DNA of 34,974 nucleotides, from contig JAILIP010000017.1 of NCBI GenBank assembly GCA_024695235.1, positions 1 to 34,974 on the forward strand, in the 5' to 3' direction. The first letter of the stretch is position 1. Each line of letters starts with the position of its first letter. Made by a program: the position numbers and the translations under genes. This DNA comes from Bacilli bacterium (GTDB lineage Bacteria > Bacillota_I > Bacilli_A > RFN20 > CAG-826). The notes beneath the pieces are model-generated. The model made no database searches and was not told the origin of the DNA. It was given only the letters and a program-made list of their open reading frames with translations. This document shows positions 1 through 8,277 of this stretch, in pieces.

Positions 1-1419
1 AATAACAAACTATTAACAATCCTTAATAGTGATGTATATCAAGTTCAGCAAGGTGTACTTATTCTTGTAAGACTTATCGTAAGAGCACCTTTTATGATTA
101 TCGGTGCACTTACCATCTCCTTCCTTCTTGATTGGAGAATAGGTGTTGTATTTGCAAGTATTGTTCCTCTAATTTTATTAGTCATCTTCTTAGTGATGAG
201 AAAATCATCCAAAGAATATGTCACCATTCAAGGAAAACTTGATCGTATTTCAAATAAAACAAGTGACACGATCAATGGCATTAAAGTCATCAAGTCACTT
301 AATAGACAAGAATACGAAAATCTTCAATTTGAAGATAGAACAAGTTCATATCATAAACACGCTGTTAGAGTTAACAAGATTAACTCCCTTATCAATCCGT
401 TAACGTTTGCTATTATTTCTGCTGCCACAATTATCGTTGTCTATATTGGTGGTCAATCAATCATTAACTCAACAAGTGATAATGGAGTACTTCTTGCTAC
501 AACATTAATTGCAGAAACATCATATCTTGCTCAAATATTGTTCACTCTTGTGCAACTTGCTAATGTCATCTTGATTCTCACTAAGAGCAAAGTATCTCGC
601 AAAAGATGCGATGAAATTCTTTCTATCACCCCATCTATTGTTGATAATGATTCACAAAGTCAAAAAGAAATTAGCAGTGGTGAAGAAATCATTTCCTTCA
701 ACGATGTTTCCTTTGGTTATGAAAAAGATGGTAACTTTGCAATTAAAGATGTCTCCTTCTCACTTAAAAAAGGTGAATCACTTGGTATCATCGGTGGAAC
801 TGGTAGTGGTAAGTCCACTCTCATATCTTTGATAGAAAGATTTGTAGATGCCTCCAAAGGAGAAGTTATCTATAAAGGCGATAACATTAAAGATTATTCA
901 TTAACTGCTCTTAGAGATGAGATTGCTTTAGTAAGCCAAAAATCAGTGCTATTCAAAGGCACAATTAGATCAAATATGCTTATCGCTAAAGCTGATGCCA
1001 CTGATGAAGAAATCGTAAGTGCTCTTAAAGCCGCAGAAGCATATGAATTTGTATCTAAGTACGATGACTTCCTTGATCATGAAGTCGTTGAAAACGGAAT
1101 GAACTTCTCTGGTGGTCAAAGACAAAGACTTTGTATTGCTAGAGCAATCCTAAAATGTAAAGAGATTGTTATTTTAGATGATTCAACATCTGCTTTAGAT
1201 CTTTTAACTGATAAAAGAGTTAGAGAAAACATTTCTAAGATTAATGGAATATCTAAAATAATTGTCTCTCAAAGAGTAGCGACAGTTTCTAACTGTGATC
1301 AAATACTCGTCTTTGAAGGAGGAGAACTCCTTGCTAAAGGTAGTCACGAGCATTTGCTAAAGAATTCAGATGTCTATAAAGAGACTTATGAATCTCAGAT
1401 AAAAAAGGAGGGCGAATAA
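1..1419 (+). CDS. ABC exporter subunit A, degenerate ATP site (5'-truncated)
   Basis: Half of a heterodimeric ABC exporter of the inner membrane, substrate unknown. The reading frame is open from base 1, so the true start lies outside the window; the first in-frame ATG (94) falls inside a membrane segment and is not the start. The visible part holds the end of the transmembrane domain and a complete nucleotide-binding domain: Walker A GGTGSGKST, signature FSGGQRQRL, Walker B ending ILDDSTSALD. The catalytic Glu after Walker B is Asp, and the switch His is Gln (IIVSQR). These two changes are typical of the degenerate partner in TM287/288- or BmrCD-like exporters. One base separates it from the partner gene, which has an AAGGAGG ribosome site inside the end of this gene, so the two are surely co-transcribed. 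The family is clear; drug, lipid or peptide export cannot be told apart. Confidence 0.95.
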   Translation, partial: NNKLLTILNSDVYQVQQGVLILVRLIVRAPFMIIGALTISFLLDWRIGVVFASIVPLILLVIFLVMRKSSKEYVTIQGKLDRISNKTSDTINGIKVIKSLNRQEYENLQFEDRTSSYHKHAVRVNKINSLINPLTFAIISAATIIVVYIGGQSIINSTSDNGVLLATTLIAETSYLAQILFTLVQLANVILILTKSKVSRKRCDEILSITPSIVDNDSQSQKEISSGEEIISFNDVSFGYEKDGNFAIKDVSFSLKKGESLGIIGGTGSGKSTLISLIERFVDASKGEVIYKGDNIKDYSLTALRDEIALVSQKSVLFKGTIRSNMLIAKADATDEEIVSALKAAEAYEFVSKYDDFLDHEVVENGMNFSGGQRQRLCIARAILKCKEIVILDDSTSALDLLTDKRVRENISKINGISKIIVSQRVATVSNCDQILVFEGGELLAKGSHEHLLKNSDVYKETYESQIKKEGE

Positions 1420-1420
1420 T

Positions 1421-3163
1421 ATGTCTTTTAAGAAACGCTTCCTTTTCTATCTAACAAAGCAAAAGAGTTTACTCGCTTTAGTAATTCTCTGTGCTTTTGG
1501 TTATGTTGTCTCTTTGTTATCTCAACCATTCTTGATTGGTAAAGCTCTTGATTATGCCTTAGTCACCGACTGGTCATCATTTATTAGAGTGATCATCATT
1601 ATGTCCTGTTTAGCACTCCTAGGAGTGATCACTGGATATTTCTTTGAATTCTCCGTTGGTCTTATGAGCCAAAACATGATCAAAGAAATGAGAAATGATG
1701 TATATGAGAAAATGACATCCATTTCCTTAGAAACATATCATAAGTATCAAGCAGGTGATTTGGTCCAACTTGAAGTAGGGGATATTGAGAATATTGCGAA
1801 TGGTTTATTCTCAGTATTTAAATCACTTCTTGAAGGAATCTTAACCATAGTTATCACAATCGTGATGATGTTTATTATTAACTGGATACTTGCGATTGCA
1901 GTTATTATTCTTTCTCCACTTAGTGTTTTGATGTCTAAGTTTGTCGCTTCCTTCTCACATAAGTCATTTAAAAGACAAAGCGAACTACAAGCTTCTTTGA
2001 ATGCGATGTCTTTAGAGACTATTTCCAATAGTGAAATCATTCAATCTTTTAGCTATCAAGATGAAAGCTATGAGAAATATCATAAAGAAAATGCTGTGCT
2101 TAAAAAAGAAGGCACTATAGCCTTGTTTTCTGCCTCATGGGTAAATCCATCCACTAGACTAGTAAATAACGCTATATACGCGCTTATAGGCGTATTTGGC
2201 ATCATTATGATTTATGCCATGAACGGAAATGAAGCCTTAAACTTCATGTCAACATCTTTAACAATCGGTGGACTCATTTCGTTCTTAAGTTATACAACTC
2301 AATACACCAAACCATTTAATGAGATAAGTAATGTTATCTCTGAATATGAAACAGCTCTATTCTCATTTAAACGTTTAGACTCTTTCTTGAACAATCTAAA
2401 TGATGAAAGTAAAGGCACTGAACAAGTAGGTGAAATCAAAACAATTGAATTCAAGAATATGTCCTTCTCATATGATAAGAGCAAATCTCTCATCAAAGAT
2501 TTCTCTGAAACTATCAAAAAAGGACAAAAGGTTGCAATTGTTGGACCTACCGGTGCGGGTAAGACAACACTTATTAACTTGTTAATGGATTTTTACTCTC
2601 CAGATGAAGGAGATATTCTCTTTAACGATAAGTCCTATAAGGATTTAGATAGAGCCGCTTTAAGAAATAATATCGGAATGGTCCTTCAAGAAACATGGAT
2701 ATTCTCTGGCACGATTATGGATAATATCCGTTATGGAAAATTAAATGCCACAGATGATGAGGTAGTGGAAGCTGCAAAAAGAGCCCATGCGGATAAGTTT
2801 ATTCAAACACTTCCGTTCGGATATCAAACAAGAGTGTCTGCAAAAGAAGGACTTTCTGAAGGTCAAAGACAGATGATTGCTATAGCAAGAATCATGCTTC
2901 TTAAACCTGATGTCGTTATTCTTGATGAAGCTACAAGTAATGTTGACACCCGTAGTGAAAAACTTATCATTGATGCCTTTGATAAGATGATGGAAAATAG
3001 AACATCTATCGTTATTGCGCATAGATTATCCACAATCAAAAGTGCAGATATTATTCTTGTCTTAAATGATGGTCATATCATTGAACAAGGAAATCATTCT
3101 TCTTTAATGAAGAATAAAGGTTTCTATTATTCAATGTATTCTTCTCAATTTAAAAATAACTAA
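1421..3163 (+). CDS. ABC exporter subunit B, catalytic ATP site
   Basis: Second half of the heterodimeric ABC exporter, 580 residues, the usual length for a TMD-NBD half-transporter. Six membrane helices occupy about residues 15-300. The nucleotide-binding domain has Walker A GPTGAGKTT (375-383), Q-loop Q423, Walker B with catalytic Glu (LDEAT, E503) and switch His H534 (IAHRLST). Its signature is LSEGQ (478-482) instead of LSGGQ. This complements subunit A exactly: the intact Walker/Glu/His of this protein would pair with the intact FSGGQ of subunit A, giving one active and one degenerate ATP site. The start is supported by AAGGAGG upstream. The stop overlaps by four bases the stop of the convergent phosphatase gene, leaving no room for a terminator. 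Confidence 0.95.
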   Translation: MSFKKRFLFYLTKQKSLLALVILCAFGYVVSLLSQPFLIGKALDYALVTDWSSFIRVIIIMSCLALLGVITGYFFEFSVGLMSQNMIKEMRNDVYEKMTSISLETYHKYQAGDLVQLEVGDIENIANGLFSVFKSLLEGILTIVITIVMMFIINWILAIAVIILSPLSVLMSKFVASFSHKSFKRQSELQASLNAMSLETISNSEIIQSFSYQDESYEKYHKENAVLKKEGTIALFSASWVNPSTRLVNNAIYALIGVFGIIMIYAMNGNEALNFMSTSLTIGGLISFLSYTTQYTKPFNEISNVISEYETALFSFKRLDSFLNNLNDESKGTEQVGEIKTIEFKNMSFSYDKSKSLIKDFSETIKKGQKVAIVGPTGAGKTTLINLLMDFYSPDEGDILFNDKSYKDLDRAALRNNIGMVLQETWIFSGTIMDNIRYGKLNATDDEVVEAAKRAHADKFIQTLPFGYQTRVSAKEGLSEGQRQMIAIARIMLLKPDVVILDEATSNVDTRSEKLIIDAFDKMMENRTSIVIAHRLSTIKSADIILVLNDGHIIEQGNHSSLMKNKGFYYSMYSSQFKNN

Positions 3164-3597
3164 ATTAGTTTATTAAGTATGTGCTCAACGCAAGAGGTGA
3201 TTTGATCACATACTTTTTCATATCTATCTGTATACCAAGGATCTTCTATCTCATCAAAGTCTTCAAATAATGTGATTGGTTCAACAATACCTTTATAGTC
3301 ATCGATTAGATGAGATAGATATCTTTTGTTGTTATAGTCCATATAAAAGACATAATCAGCAAGTTCATAATCTCTTTGAGTAATTCTTTCTGCAAAGTGA
3401 TGTGAGAAAGGAACACCTCTTCTAAGAAGCTCTCTTTTCATTGGAGGATAAATATCATTTCCAATTTCTTCTAATGATGTTGCACGAGAAAAGATATTTA
3501 CTTCAATGTTATGTTCTTTGGCGTACTTTTTAGCGATATATTCTGCCGCGACAGAACGGCATATATTTCCATGACACACAAAAACAATAGTTTTCAT
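3160..3597 (-). CDS. Low-molecular-weight protein tyrosine phosphatase family
   Basis: A 145-residue cytoplasmic phosphatase. The P-loop CHGNICRS begins at C8 and fits the family CX5R motif (C8, R14); the general-acid loop is DPW at 119-121. Both are diagnostic of low-molecular-weight protein tyrosine phosphatases, which remove phosphate from phosphotyrosine (and in some bacteria phosphoarginine) proteins. The frame runs further upstream to 3903, but that part is antisense to the Nudix gene and has no homology, so the ATG at 3597, where the canonical N-terminus MKTIVFVCHGN begins, is the start. No good ribosome site precedes it. It is divergent from the Nudix gene and ends convergently on the exporter gene. 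Related enzymes include arsenate reductases and the phosphatases of capsule tyrosine-kinase systems; no kinase is visible here, so the target is unknown. Confidence 0.9.
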   Translation of the reverse strand: MKTIVFVCHGNICRSVAAEYIAKKYAKEHNIEVNIFSRATSLEEIGNDIYPPMKRELLRRGVPFSHHFAERITQRDYELADYVFYMDYNNKRYLSHLIDDYKGIVEPITLFEDFDEIEDPWYTDRYEKVCDQITSCVEHILNKLI

Positions 3598-3621
3598 GCC
3601 AATATTTAAGCAAATTTTAAG

Positions 3622-3649
3622 AATATATTCTATAATATTGACGTTACAA
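3622..3649 (-). promoter_or_regulatory. Promoter for the phosphatase gene
   Basis: On the minus strand a -35 TTGTAA (3649-3644), a 16-base spacer and a -10 TATATT (3627-3622) lie upstream of the phosphatase start. A plus-strand TATAAT at 3631-3636 in the same gap is a likely -10 for the divergent Nudix gene; no good -35 accompanies it. The two promoters would overlap face to face. Confidence 0.5.
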
Positions 3650-3660
3650 GGATGAATTAT

Positions 3661-4056
3661 ATGAAAAGAGAAGTATTCGTAGTTGCAGGTGCAATCGTAA
3701 AAGATAAAAAAGTCTTTGCCGCTCAAAGAGGCAATCATGGCGAGACTGCTTTTAAGTGGGAATTCCCAGGTGGAAAGATTGAACCACATGAAACACCTGA
3801 AGAAGCACTTGCCCGTGAGTTTAAAGAAGAGCTCAAAATCAAAGTTAAAGTTCACGAACTCATTACATCTATCATTGATGAATATCCAACTCAAATACTT
3901 CATATTGATACATATAGATGTGAACTCCTCGAAGGAGAACCTGTTTTAACGGAACATCTTGCAATGGCCTGGTCAAACAAAGAAGAGTTAGATAAGTTAG
4001 ACTTTTCTAAAGCTGACGCTCCAACATTAAAGAAGATTAAAGAGGAATATCTATAA
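3661..4056 (+). CDS. Nudix hydrolase, MutT-like nucleoside triphosphate pyrophosphatase
   Basis: A 131-residue cytoplasmic Nudix enzyme. The Nudix box starts at G38 and carries the conserved R52-E53 and E56-E57 metal ligands (GKIEPHETPEEAL then AREFKEEL); the usual final Gly is Lys. The N-terminus VVAGAIVKDKKVFAAQRG and the KWEFPGGK lead-in match the (deoxy)nucleoside triphosphate pyrophosphohydrolase group, which cleans oxidised or non-canonical NTPs. An upstream in-frame ATG exists at 3652, but the ribosome site AAGGAT (3648-3653) overlaps it and sits eight bases before the ATG at 3661, so 3661 is chosen. The stop overlaps the start of the alpha/beta hydrolase (TAATG), so the two are translationally coupled. 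The precise substrate cannot be read from the sequence. Confidence 0.88.
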   Translation: MKREVFVVAGAIVKDKKVFAAQRGNHGETAFKWEFPGGKIEPHETPEEALAREFKEELKIKVKVHELITSIIDEYPTQILHIDTYRCELLEGEPVLTEHLAMAWSNKEELDKLDFSKADAPTLKKIKEEYL

Positions 4057-5045
4057 TGCCTATTTGGCTAATTATTCTTTTATCTGTTTTAGGTGGCTTA
4101 CTAATATTAGCAAGCCTACCTTTGATTATTGTTGAAGTGGGATATAAAAAGATGTTTCCTCATCGTGCTGATGGGGTGAATTCAATCCGCTATTTTCATA
4201 AAGACGAATTTAATGGTTTAATGTATGAAAAGATCTACTTTCTTTCAAAAAAAGATCAATTAAAAGGCTATATCTATAAGAATAAAAAATGCAAATCATT
4301 TAAAGCATGCATTATTATGTGTCACGGCATCGGCTTTGGTCACGCATATTATTTGCCTTTGATTAATAAGTTATGTGAGGATAACTATATTGTTATGGCC
4401 TTTGATCAATATGCATCAGGAATTTCAGAAGGCCTTAAAGTGGAAGGTATGGCTCGTGGAGTAGTGGACTTAGATGCTGCGATTAACTTTGCATCCAAAC
4501 ATGAAGAACTTGGAAAGAATCCTTTATATGTATTAGGTCATTCTTGGGGAGGATATTCTGCTTTAGCAGTACTAGCGGTTAACAATAAACCTTTGAAAGT
4601 TATTTCTTTAGCAGGATTTAACAGCGAAGTAGATCTATATAACGGCTATGTCAAAGGAATCAAATTCCTAAAACCATATTTCTATCTTCATAACAAAATC
4701 AAATACGGAAAGCTTGGGAACCTTTCTGGAGTAGATGGTTTGAAGGTCACAGATGCAAAAGTATTATATCTTCAAGGTGAAAACGATTTAGTTGTTCCAC
4801 CTGCTATATCTTCAGATTTATTTAAAGAAGTTAAAAAAGATAATATCTCAATTGAAATGTTGCCTCATAAAGGTCATTCATTCTTCTTCTCATTTAACAG
4901 TGAAGAAAACCAAGGCAAGCTCCTTGCTAAATACGGACTTCTCGGAGGAGTGGATAAAGACTACAACAACTTTGTTGATTATAGAAAAATGTCAGAGCTA
5001 GACCCTGACATATATTCTAAGATTGTTTCTTTCTTTGATAATTAA
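4056..5045 (+). CDS. Membrane-anchored alpha/beta hydrolase (serine hydrolase)
   Basis: A 329-residue alpha/beta hydrolase with one N-terminal hydrophobic helix (residues 3-27) that probably anchors it to the membrane. The catalytic triad can be placed at S163 (GHSWGG nucleophile elbow), D244 (GENDLVVP) and H274 (HKGHSFFF); MCHGIGFGH near residue 90 would form the oxyanion hole. The layout resembles the BAAT/DUF-type and monoacylglycerol-lipase-like hydrolases, so a lipid or ester substrate is plausible, but the sequence does not fix it. It starts within the stop of the Nudix gene. Its stop overlaps by four bases the stop of the convergent acyl-AMP ligase, which could be a functional neighbour in lipid turnover. 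Confidence 0.85.
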   Translation: MPIWLIILLSVLGGLLILASLPLIIVEVGYKKMFPHRADGVNSIRYFHKDEFNGLMYEKIYFLSKKDQLKGYIYKNKKCKSFKACIIMCHGIGFGHAYYLPLINKLCEDNYIVMAFDQYASGISEGLKVEGMARGVVDLDAAINFASKHEELGKNPLYVLGHSWGGYSALAVLAVNNKPLKVISLAGFNSEVDLYNGYVKGIKFLKPYFYLHNKIKYGKLGNLSGVDGLKVTDAKVLYLQGENDLVVPPAISSDLFKEVKKDNISIEMLPHKGHSFFFSFNSEENQGKLLAKYGLLGGVDKDYNNFVDYRKMSELDPDIYSKIVSFFDN

Positions 5046-7012
5046 TGCTTATTCTTGAGAATAAATAAAGCGAATTGAGATGCGCTAAGTAATCTTCCAA
5101 TCATATCGGTTGGAATTTTTACATTAAACTCAGATTCAACTGAAGAGACAATTGACATATATGAGAATGAATCTCCACCTAAATCAGCGTTGATGTTGCT
5201 ATTAGGTGCAATATCATTCTTATCAATGAATAAGACGTCTGCAAATATATTGATTAGATGATCAATGATTTCTTTAACTTCTTTTTCATCATATTCTTCA
5301 AATGAAGCAGTTGCTCCATTGGTGAGTTTAACATAGTTATCATTCTTACTTTCAAGTTCTTCTTTTAAGATGAATTTTTTTATCTTCATAGAAGAGTTCA
5401 TTGGCAATGACTCTTTAGAGACAAAGCATTGTCTAATTTGCATTGCAAATGGAAGAGTTTGATTCTTCTCATTAATTGAGTTTTCTAAAAGAAGCATCTC
5501 TTCTTCATTTAATGGTCTTTCTAGACTGACCACTAAGGTTAGAAGTTCTTCACTCTTATCTTTGATACCTAAAACAGCAAGGTTATCTACAAATGGTAAA
5601 CCAGAGAATTTGATCTCAATTTCATCAGGATAGATGTTCTCGCCATTTGAACCGATAACAACATCCTTCTTTTTACCTTTAATGAAGACGTATCCTTCTT
5701 TATCTATCTCAGCGATATCTCCTGTATGGAAATATCCTTCTTTATCAATATCTGGTTCAAGTCTCTTACCATCTTTAAGTCTAGCAACATGGAGGAATGG
5801 TGATTTCACTAAGAGTTCATTATTCTCTAACTTAAATTCAACATCATATAATGGGAAACCAACAGATCCGCGATTTCTTTGATTTACATCAGGAGAAAGT
5901 TCAACGGCTGTAACACCCGTTTCAGTCATTCCATAGCCATCATATAAGTGATATCCAATTCCATTGATTGTGTGCAATGTCTTTTCACTTAGTGCACTGC
6001 CTCCAGCAATACAATAGACAACTTGATCACCAAGTATCTTCTTTTGAACTAACTTTTGAACAAATCTCTTCTTGGCTATGCCAGCTTCGTATTTGGTGAT
6101 GAAATCATTGTTATAATCCATCATCCTATGAACAAGCTTTTGTTTACCTTCACTTTGATTCTTGAGTTCATTAAGGAAGGTCTTTGCTACCATATCCCAG
6201 AATAATGGAACTGCATAGATATGTGTGCACTTATGTTTGATGCACGCTTCTTTTAAATCATTAGGTGCGAGTGATTTAGGGAAGACGATTGCCGCTCCAA
6301 AGAAGTTATACCAAGTTAAGACAGCAACGAAACCAAAGATATGTGAGAATGGAACGATTGCTAAAAGTCTAACCGGACCAATATACATAATGTCATCACT
6401 AATAAGTGGCATATCATATGCGGCGTATATTTGATGAATCAATGTTTTGCCATTATAGACAAATATTCTGGAATCACCAGTTGTGCCTGATGTACAGAAA
6501 GCAATTTCATCTGCCCACGGAGAATCATCTTTATCTTCTTCTTTGGTATCAATATTAAAAATATTGAAATGAGGAACACTATATTCAGTATCGTTATCTA
6601 ACACAACGGCTTTTGCATTAGCTTCTTCAATTAGTTTTTCAGTATCTTCTTTAGAAAGAATAGGATTGATTAAAAGAGGTTTATAACCAGCTTCAACAAG
6701 TCCCCAGAAGAATAATGGCCATTCAATAGAGTTATTGACTTTGAATGCAACAAATGAATCTTTCTCAATGTCTTTCAAAGCATCTTTTAAGCCTTTTGCT
6801 CTTTTAGATACTTCAAAGGCATATTCACTGTATTTGATTTTTCTATCATCAGAGATAAATGCTAAACGACCTTTATTAACAGGCGTTTCTTTAGAGACAT
6901 TCATGAATAAATCCTTCAATGATTTAGGACCATTTATGAGTATTTCTGCAACATCGTAAAAAGGCCTCATAGAGCCTCTATTGGTGTTATATCTATCTCT
7001 AACTTTTTCCAT
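5042..7012 (-). CDS. Acyl-AMP ligase fused to an acyl carrier protein
   Basis: A 656-residue adenylate-forming enzyme with its own carrier domain. The ANL signature TSGTTGDS lies at 174-181; further motifs are YGMTETG, HTGD (A7) and the hinge region with KGKKKDVVIGSNGENIYP, plus a C-terminal MKIKK carrying the catalytic Lys. Residues about 575-655 form an acyl carrier protein with the phosphopantetheine site at S615 (DLGGDSFS). It would activate a carboxylic acid, probably a fatty acid, as acyl-AMP and load it on the fused ACP. No acyltransferase, ketosynthase or other partner is nearby, so the destination of the acyl group is unknown. The ATG at 7012 lacks a ribosome site but fits a near-leaderless transcript; an alternative ATG at 6970 follows AGAGG by four bases. 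Fatty acid activation for membrane lipid or lipoprotein use is an inference. Confidence 0.88.
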   Translation of the reverse strand: MEKVRDRYNTNRGSMRPFYDVAEILINGPKSLKDLFMNVSKETPVNKGRLAFISDDRKIKYSEYAFEVSKRAKGLKDALKDIEKDSFVAFKVNNSIEWPLFFWGLVEAGYKPLLINPILSKEDTEKLIEEANAKAVVLDNDTEYSVPHFNIFNIDTKEEDKDDSPWADEIAFCTSGTTGDSRIFVYNGKTLIHQIYAAYDMPLISDDIMYIGPVRLLAIVPFSHIFGFVAVLTWYNFFGAAIVFPKSLAPNDLKEACIKHKCTHIYAVPLFWDMVAKTFLNELKNQSEGKQKLVHRMMDYNNDFITKYEAGIAKKRFVQKLVQKKILGDQVVYCIAGGSALSEKTLHTINGIGYHLYDGYGMTETGVTAVELSPDVNQRNRGSVGFPLYDVEFKLENNELLVKSPFLHVARLKDGKRLEPDIDKEGYFHTGDIAEIDKEGYVFIKGKKKDVVIGSNGENIYPDEIEIKFSGLPFVDNLAVLGIKDKSEELLTLVVSLERPLNEEEMLLLENSINEKNQTLPFAMQIRQCFVSKESLPMNSSMKIKKFILKEELESKNDNYVKLTNGATASFEEYDEKEVKEIIDHLINIFADVLFIDKNDIAPNSNINADLGGDSFSYMSIVSSVESEFNVKIPTDMIGRLLSASQFALFILKNKH

Positions 7013-7022
7013 AGTTATGAAT

Positions 7023-7031
7023 AGTTTAGCA
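7023..7031 (-). promoter_or_regulatory. Extended -10 for the acyl-AMP ligase gene
   Basis: Minus-strand TGC-TAAACT is an extended -10 element. Transcription would start about four bases before the ATG at 7012, giving an almost leaderless message, or a message with the AGAGG site if translation starts at 6970. It sits back to back with the tRNA promoter. Confidence 0.4.
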
Positions 7032-7035
7032 AATT

Positions 7036-7064
7036 TTCATTAAAATATGAAAATAGTGTATAAT
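7036..7064 (+). promoter_or_regulatory. Promoter of tRNA-Leu
   Basis: A perfect -10 TATAAT (7059-7064) lies ten bases before the mature tRNA 5' end. The -35 at the right distance is a weak TTCATT (7036-7041), 17-base spacer. Confidence 0.6.
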
Positions 7065-7073
7065 CTTTTTGCT

Positions 7074-7158
7074 GCAGCGGTGGCGGAATTGGTAGACGCG
7101 TAAGATTCAGGATCTTATGTTTAACGACATATGAGTTCAAGTCTCATCCGCTGCACCA
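7074..7158 (+). tRNA. tRNA-Leu (CAG)
   Basis: An 85-base class II tRNA. The acceptor stem pairs GCAGCGG (7074-7080) with CCGCTGC (7148-7154). The anticodon stem TAAGA/TCTTA encloses the loop TTCAGGA, anticodon CAG, reading the leucine codon CTG. A long variable arm follows, then a T-arm ATGAG/CTCAT around TTCAAGT. The CCA end is encoded (7156-7158). A terminator follows directly, so it is a single-gene transcription unit. Confidence 0.97.
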
Positions 7159-7165
7159 TATAGTT

Positions 7166-7187
7166 AAAGAGACATTGTCTCTTTTTT
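7166..7187 (+). terminator. Rho-independent terminator of tRNA-Leu
   Basis: Stem AAAGAGAC / GTCTCTTT with loop ATT, followed by further T residues, eight bases after the tRNA. Confidence 0.85.
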
Positions 7188-7189
7188 AT

Positions 7190-7213
7190 TAAAAAAACGA
7201 GCGTGTGCTCGTT
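7190..7213 (-). terminator. Terminator of the cytidylyltransferase-GatZ-GatD operon
   Basis: Read on the minus strand, the stem AACGAGC / GCTCGTT with loop ACAC is followed by a run of T. The 5' arm begins inside the stop codon of the dehydrogenase gene. It lies back to back with the tRNA terminator. Confidence 0.8.
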
Positions 7214-8276
7214 ATTTAATTCTTGCATCGTTCATCACAAGGAGACAACGACCAACTTTTCCGTCTTTGCCTTTCTCAATGAACTCGAATGCTTTCATTG
7301 CATCTTCTAATTTGAATATTCCTGCAAAGTAATCTTTGGTGAATACAAGTTCTTTAGACAACAATTTTTCATTTGTTTCTTTCCACTCATCACCAGGGAA
7401 TGGATTTGAATAGCACATCCAGCTACCTTTAAGAGTTAATTCTTTACGGTTGATGATTTCCCATTGTTTTTGAGTGAATGTTACTTCTTTTGTAGGAGTA
7501 CCAACTAGGCACACATCAGCTTTGTTATTAGCAATGCTTAAAGAGAACAATATTGTTGGTTGAGTTCCAGCGGCATCAAAGACCATATCAAAGCCTTTGT
7601 CTAATTTGCTTGCTTTAAGAGAATCTTTGAATCCTTCTTCACTGGAAACAAAGACATTTTGAACACCCATTCTTTGATAGACATCTTTGTTATCAAGATT
7701 TCTTTCAAATAGAGTGATGGATTTTGCTCCATAAATCTTTGCCCAATTGGCAATTAATGTACCAATAGTACCTCCTCCAACAATCGCGACATTTTTACCA
7801 CGGATTGAGTCATATAACTTAATCGCGTGTAAGGCAACTGCGGATGGCTCAAATAAGGCGCAGAATGGATTAGCTATCTTGCTATCAATCTTGAAAAGAT
7901 TAGTTTTAGATATATCCATCATTTCACAATATGCACCATTCAAGGAAGAACCAATGAACTTATAGTTCTTGCACAATGCAAAATTACCATCTTTACAGTC
8001 TTCACATTCAAAGCATGGTTTTAAAGGTATACCTACAACAAAGTCACCTTTTTTAAAGGAATTAACACCTTTACCGACTTCAACAACTTCACCGAAGAAT
8101 TCATGTCCAAGGATAAGTGGATAGAAATGCGCTCCATTAGATAAAACACGTGGAATATCTGATCCACAAATACCACATGAATAAATCTTCACTCTCACAT
8201 TTTCATCTGAAAGTGGTGGTAATTGAATGTCTTCTATCTCAATATTACGATTAGCTTTTAATATAGCGGCTTTCAT
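7212..8276 (-). CDS. Zn-dependent alditol-phosphate dehydrogenase, GatD-like
   Basis: A 354-residue medium-chain Zn dehydrogenase most like galactitol-1-phosphate 5-dehydrogenase (GatD), which interconverts galactitol-1-phosphate and tagatose-6-phosphate with NAD. Catalytic Zn ligands are C37 (GICGSD), H58 and E59; four structural Zn cysteines lie at 88, 91, 94 and 102; a GGGTIG nucleotide loop follows. The segment DIPRVLSNGAH and the C-terminal KGSWMCYSNPFPG closely match GatD. A TTG start at 8294 is possible in frame, but the ATG at 8276, one base after the upstream stop and behind AAAGAG, gives the family's N-terminus. It is last in an operon with a cytidylyltransferase, the arrangement of TarI-TarJ, where the dehydrogenase works in the reducing direction to make an alditol phosphate. 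That direction is inferred here; a catabolic role is the alternative, but no PTS genes are present. Confidence 0.85.
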   Translation of the reverse strand: MKAAILKANRNIEIEDIQLPPLSDENVRVKIYSCGICGSDIPRVLSNGAHFYPLILGHEFFGEVVEVGKGVNSFKKGDFVVGIPLKPCFECEDCKDGNFALCKNYKFIGSSLNGAYCEMMDISKTNLFKIDSKIANPFCALFEPSAVALHAIKLYDSIRGKNVAIVGGGTIGTLIANWAKIYGAKSITLFERNLDNKDVYQRMGVQNVFVSSEEGFKDSLKASKLDKGFDMVFDAAGTQPTILFSLSIANNKADVCLVGTPTKEVTFTQKQWEIINRKELTLKGSWMCYSNPFPGDEWKETNEKLLSKELVFTKDYFAGIFKLEDAMKAFEFIEKGKDGKVGRCLLVMNDARIK

Positions 8277-8277
8277 A

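Noticed and set aside
3598-3903. N-terminal extension of the phosphatase frame to 3903
   Set aside because: It lies antisense to the Nudix gene, has no homology, and the canonical phosphatase N-terminus begins at 3597.
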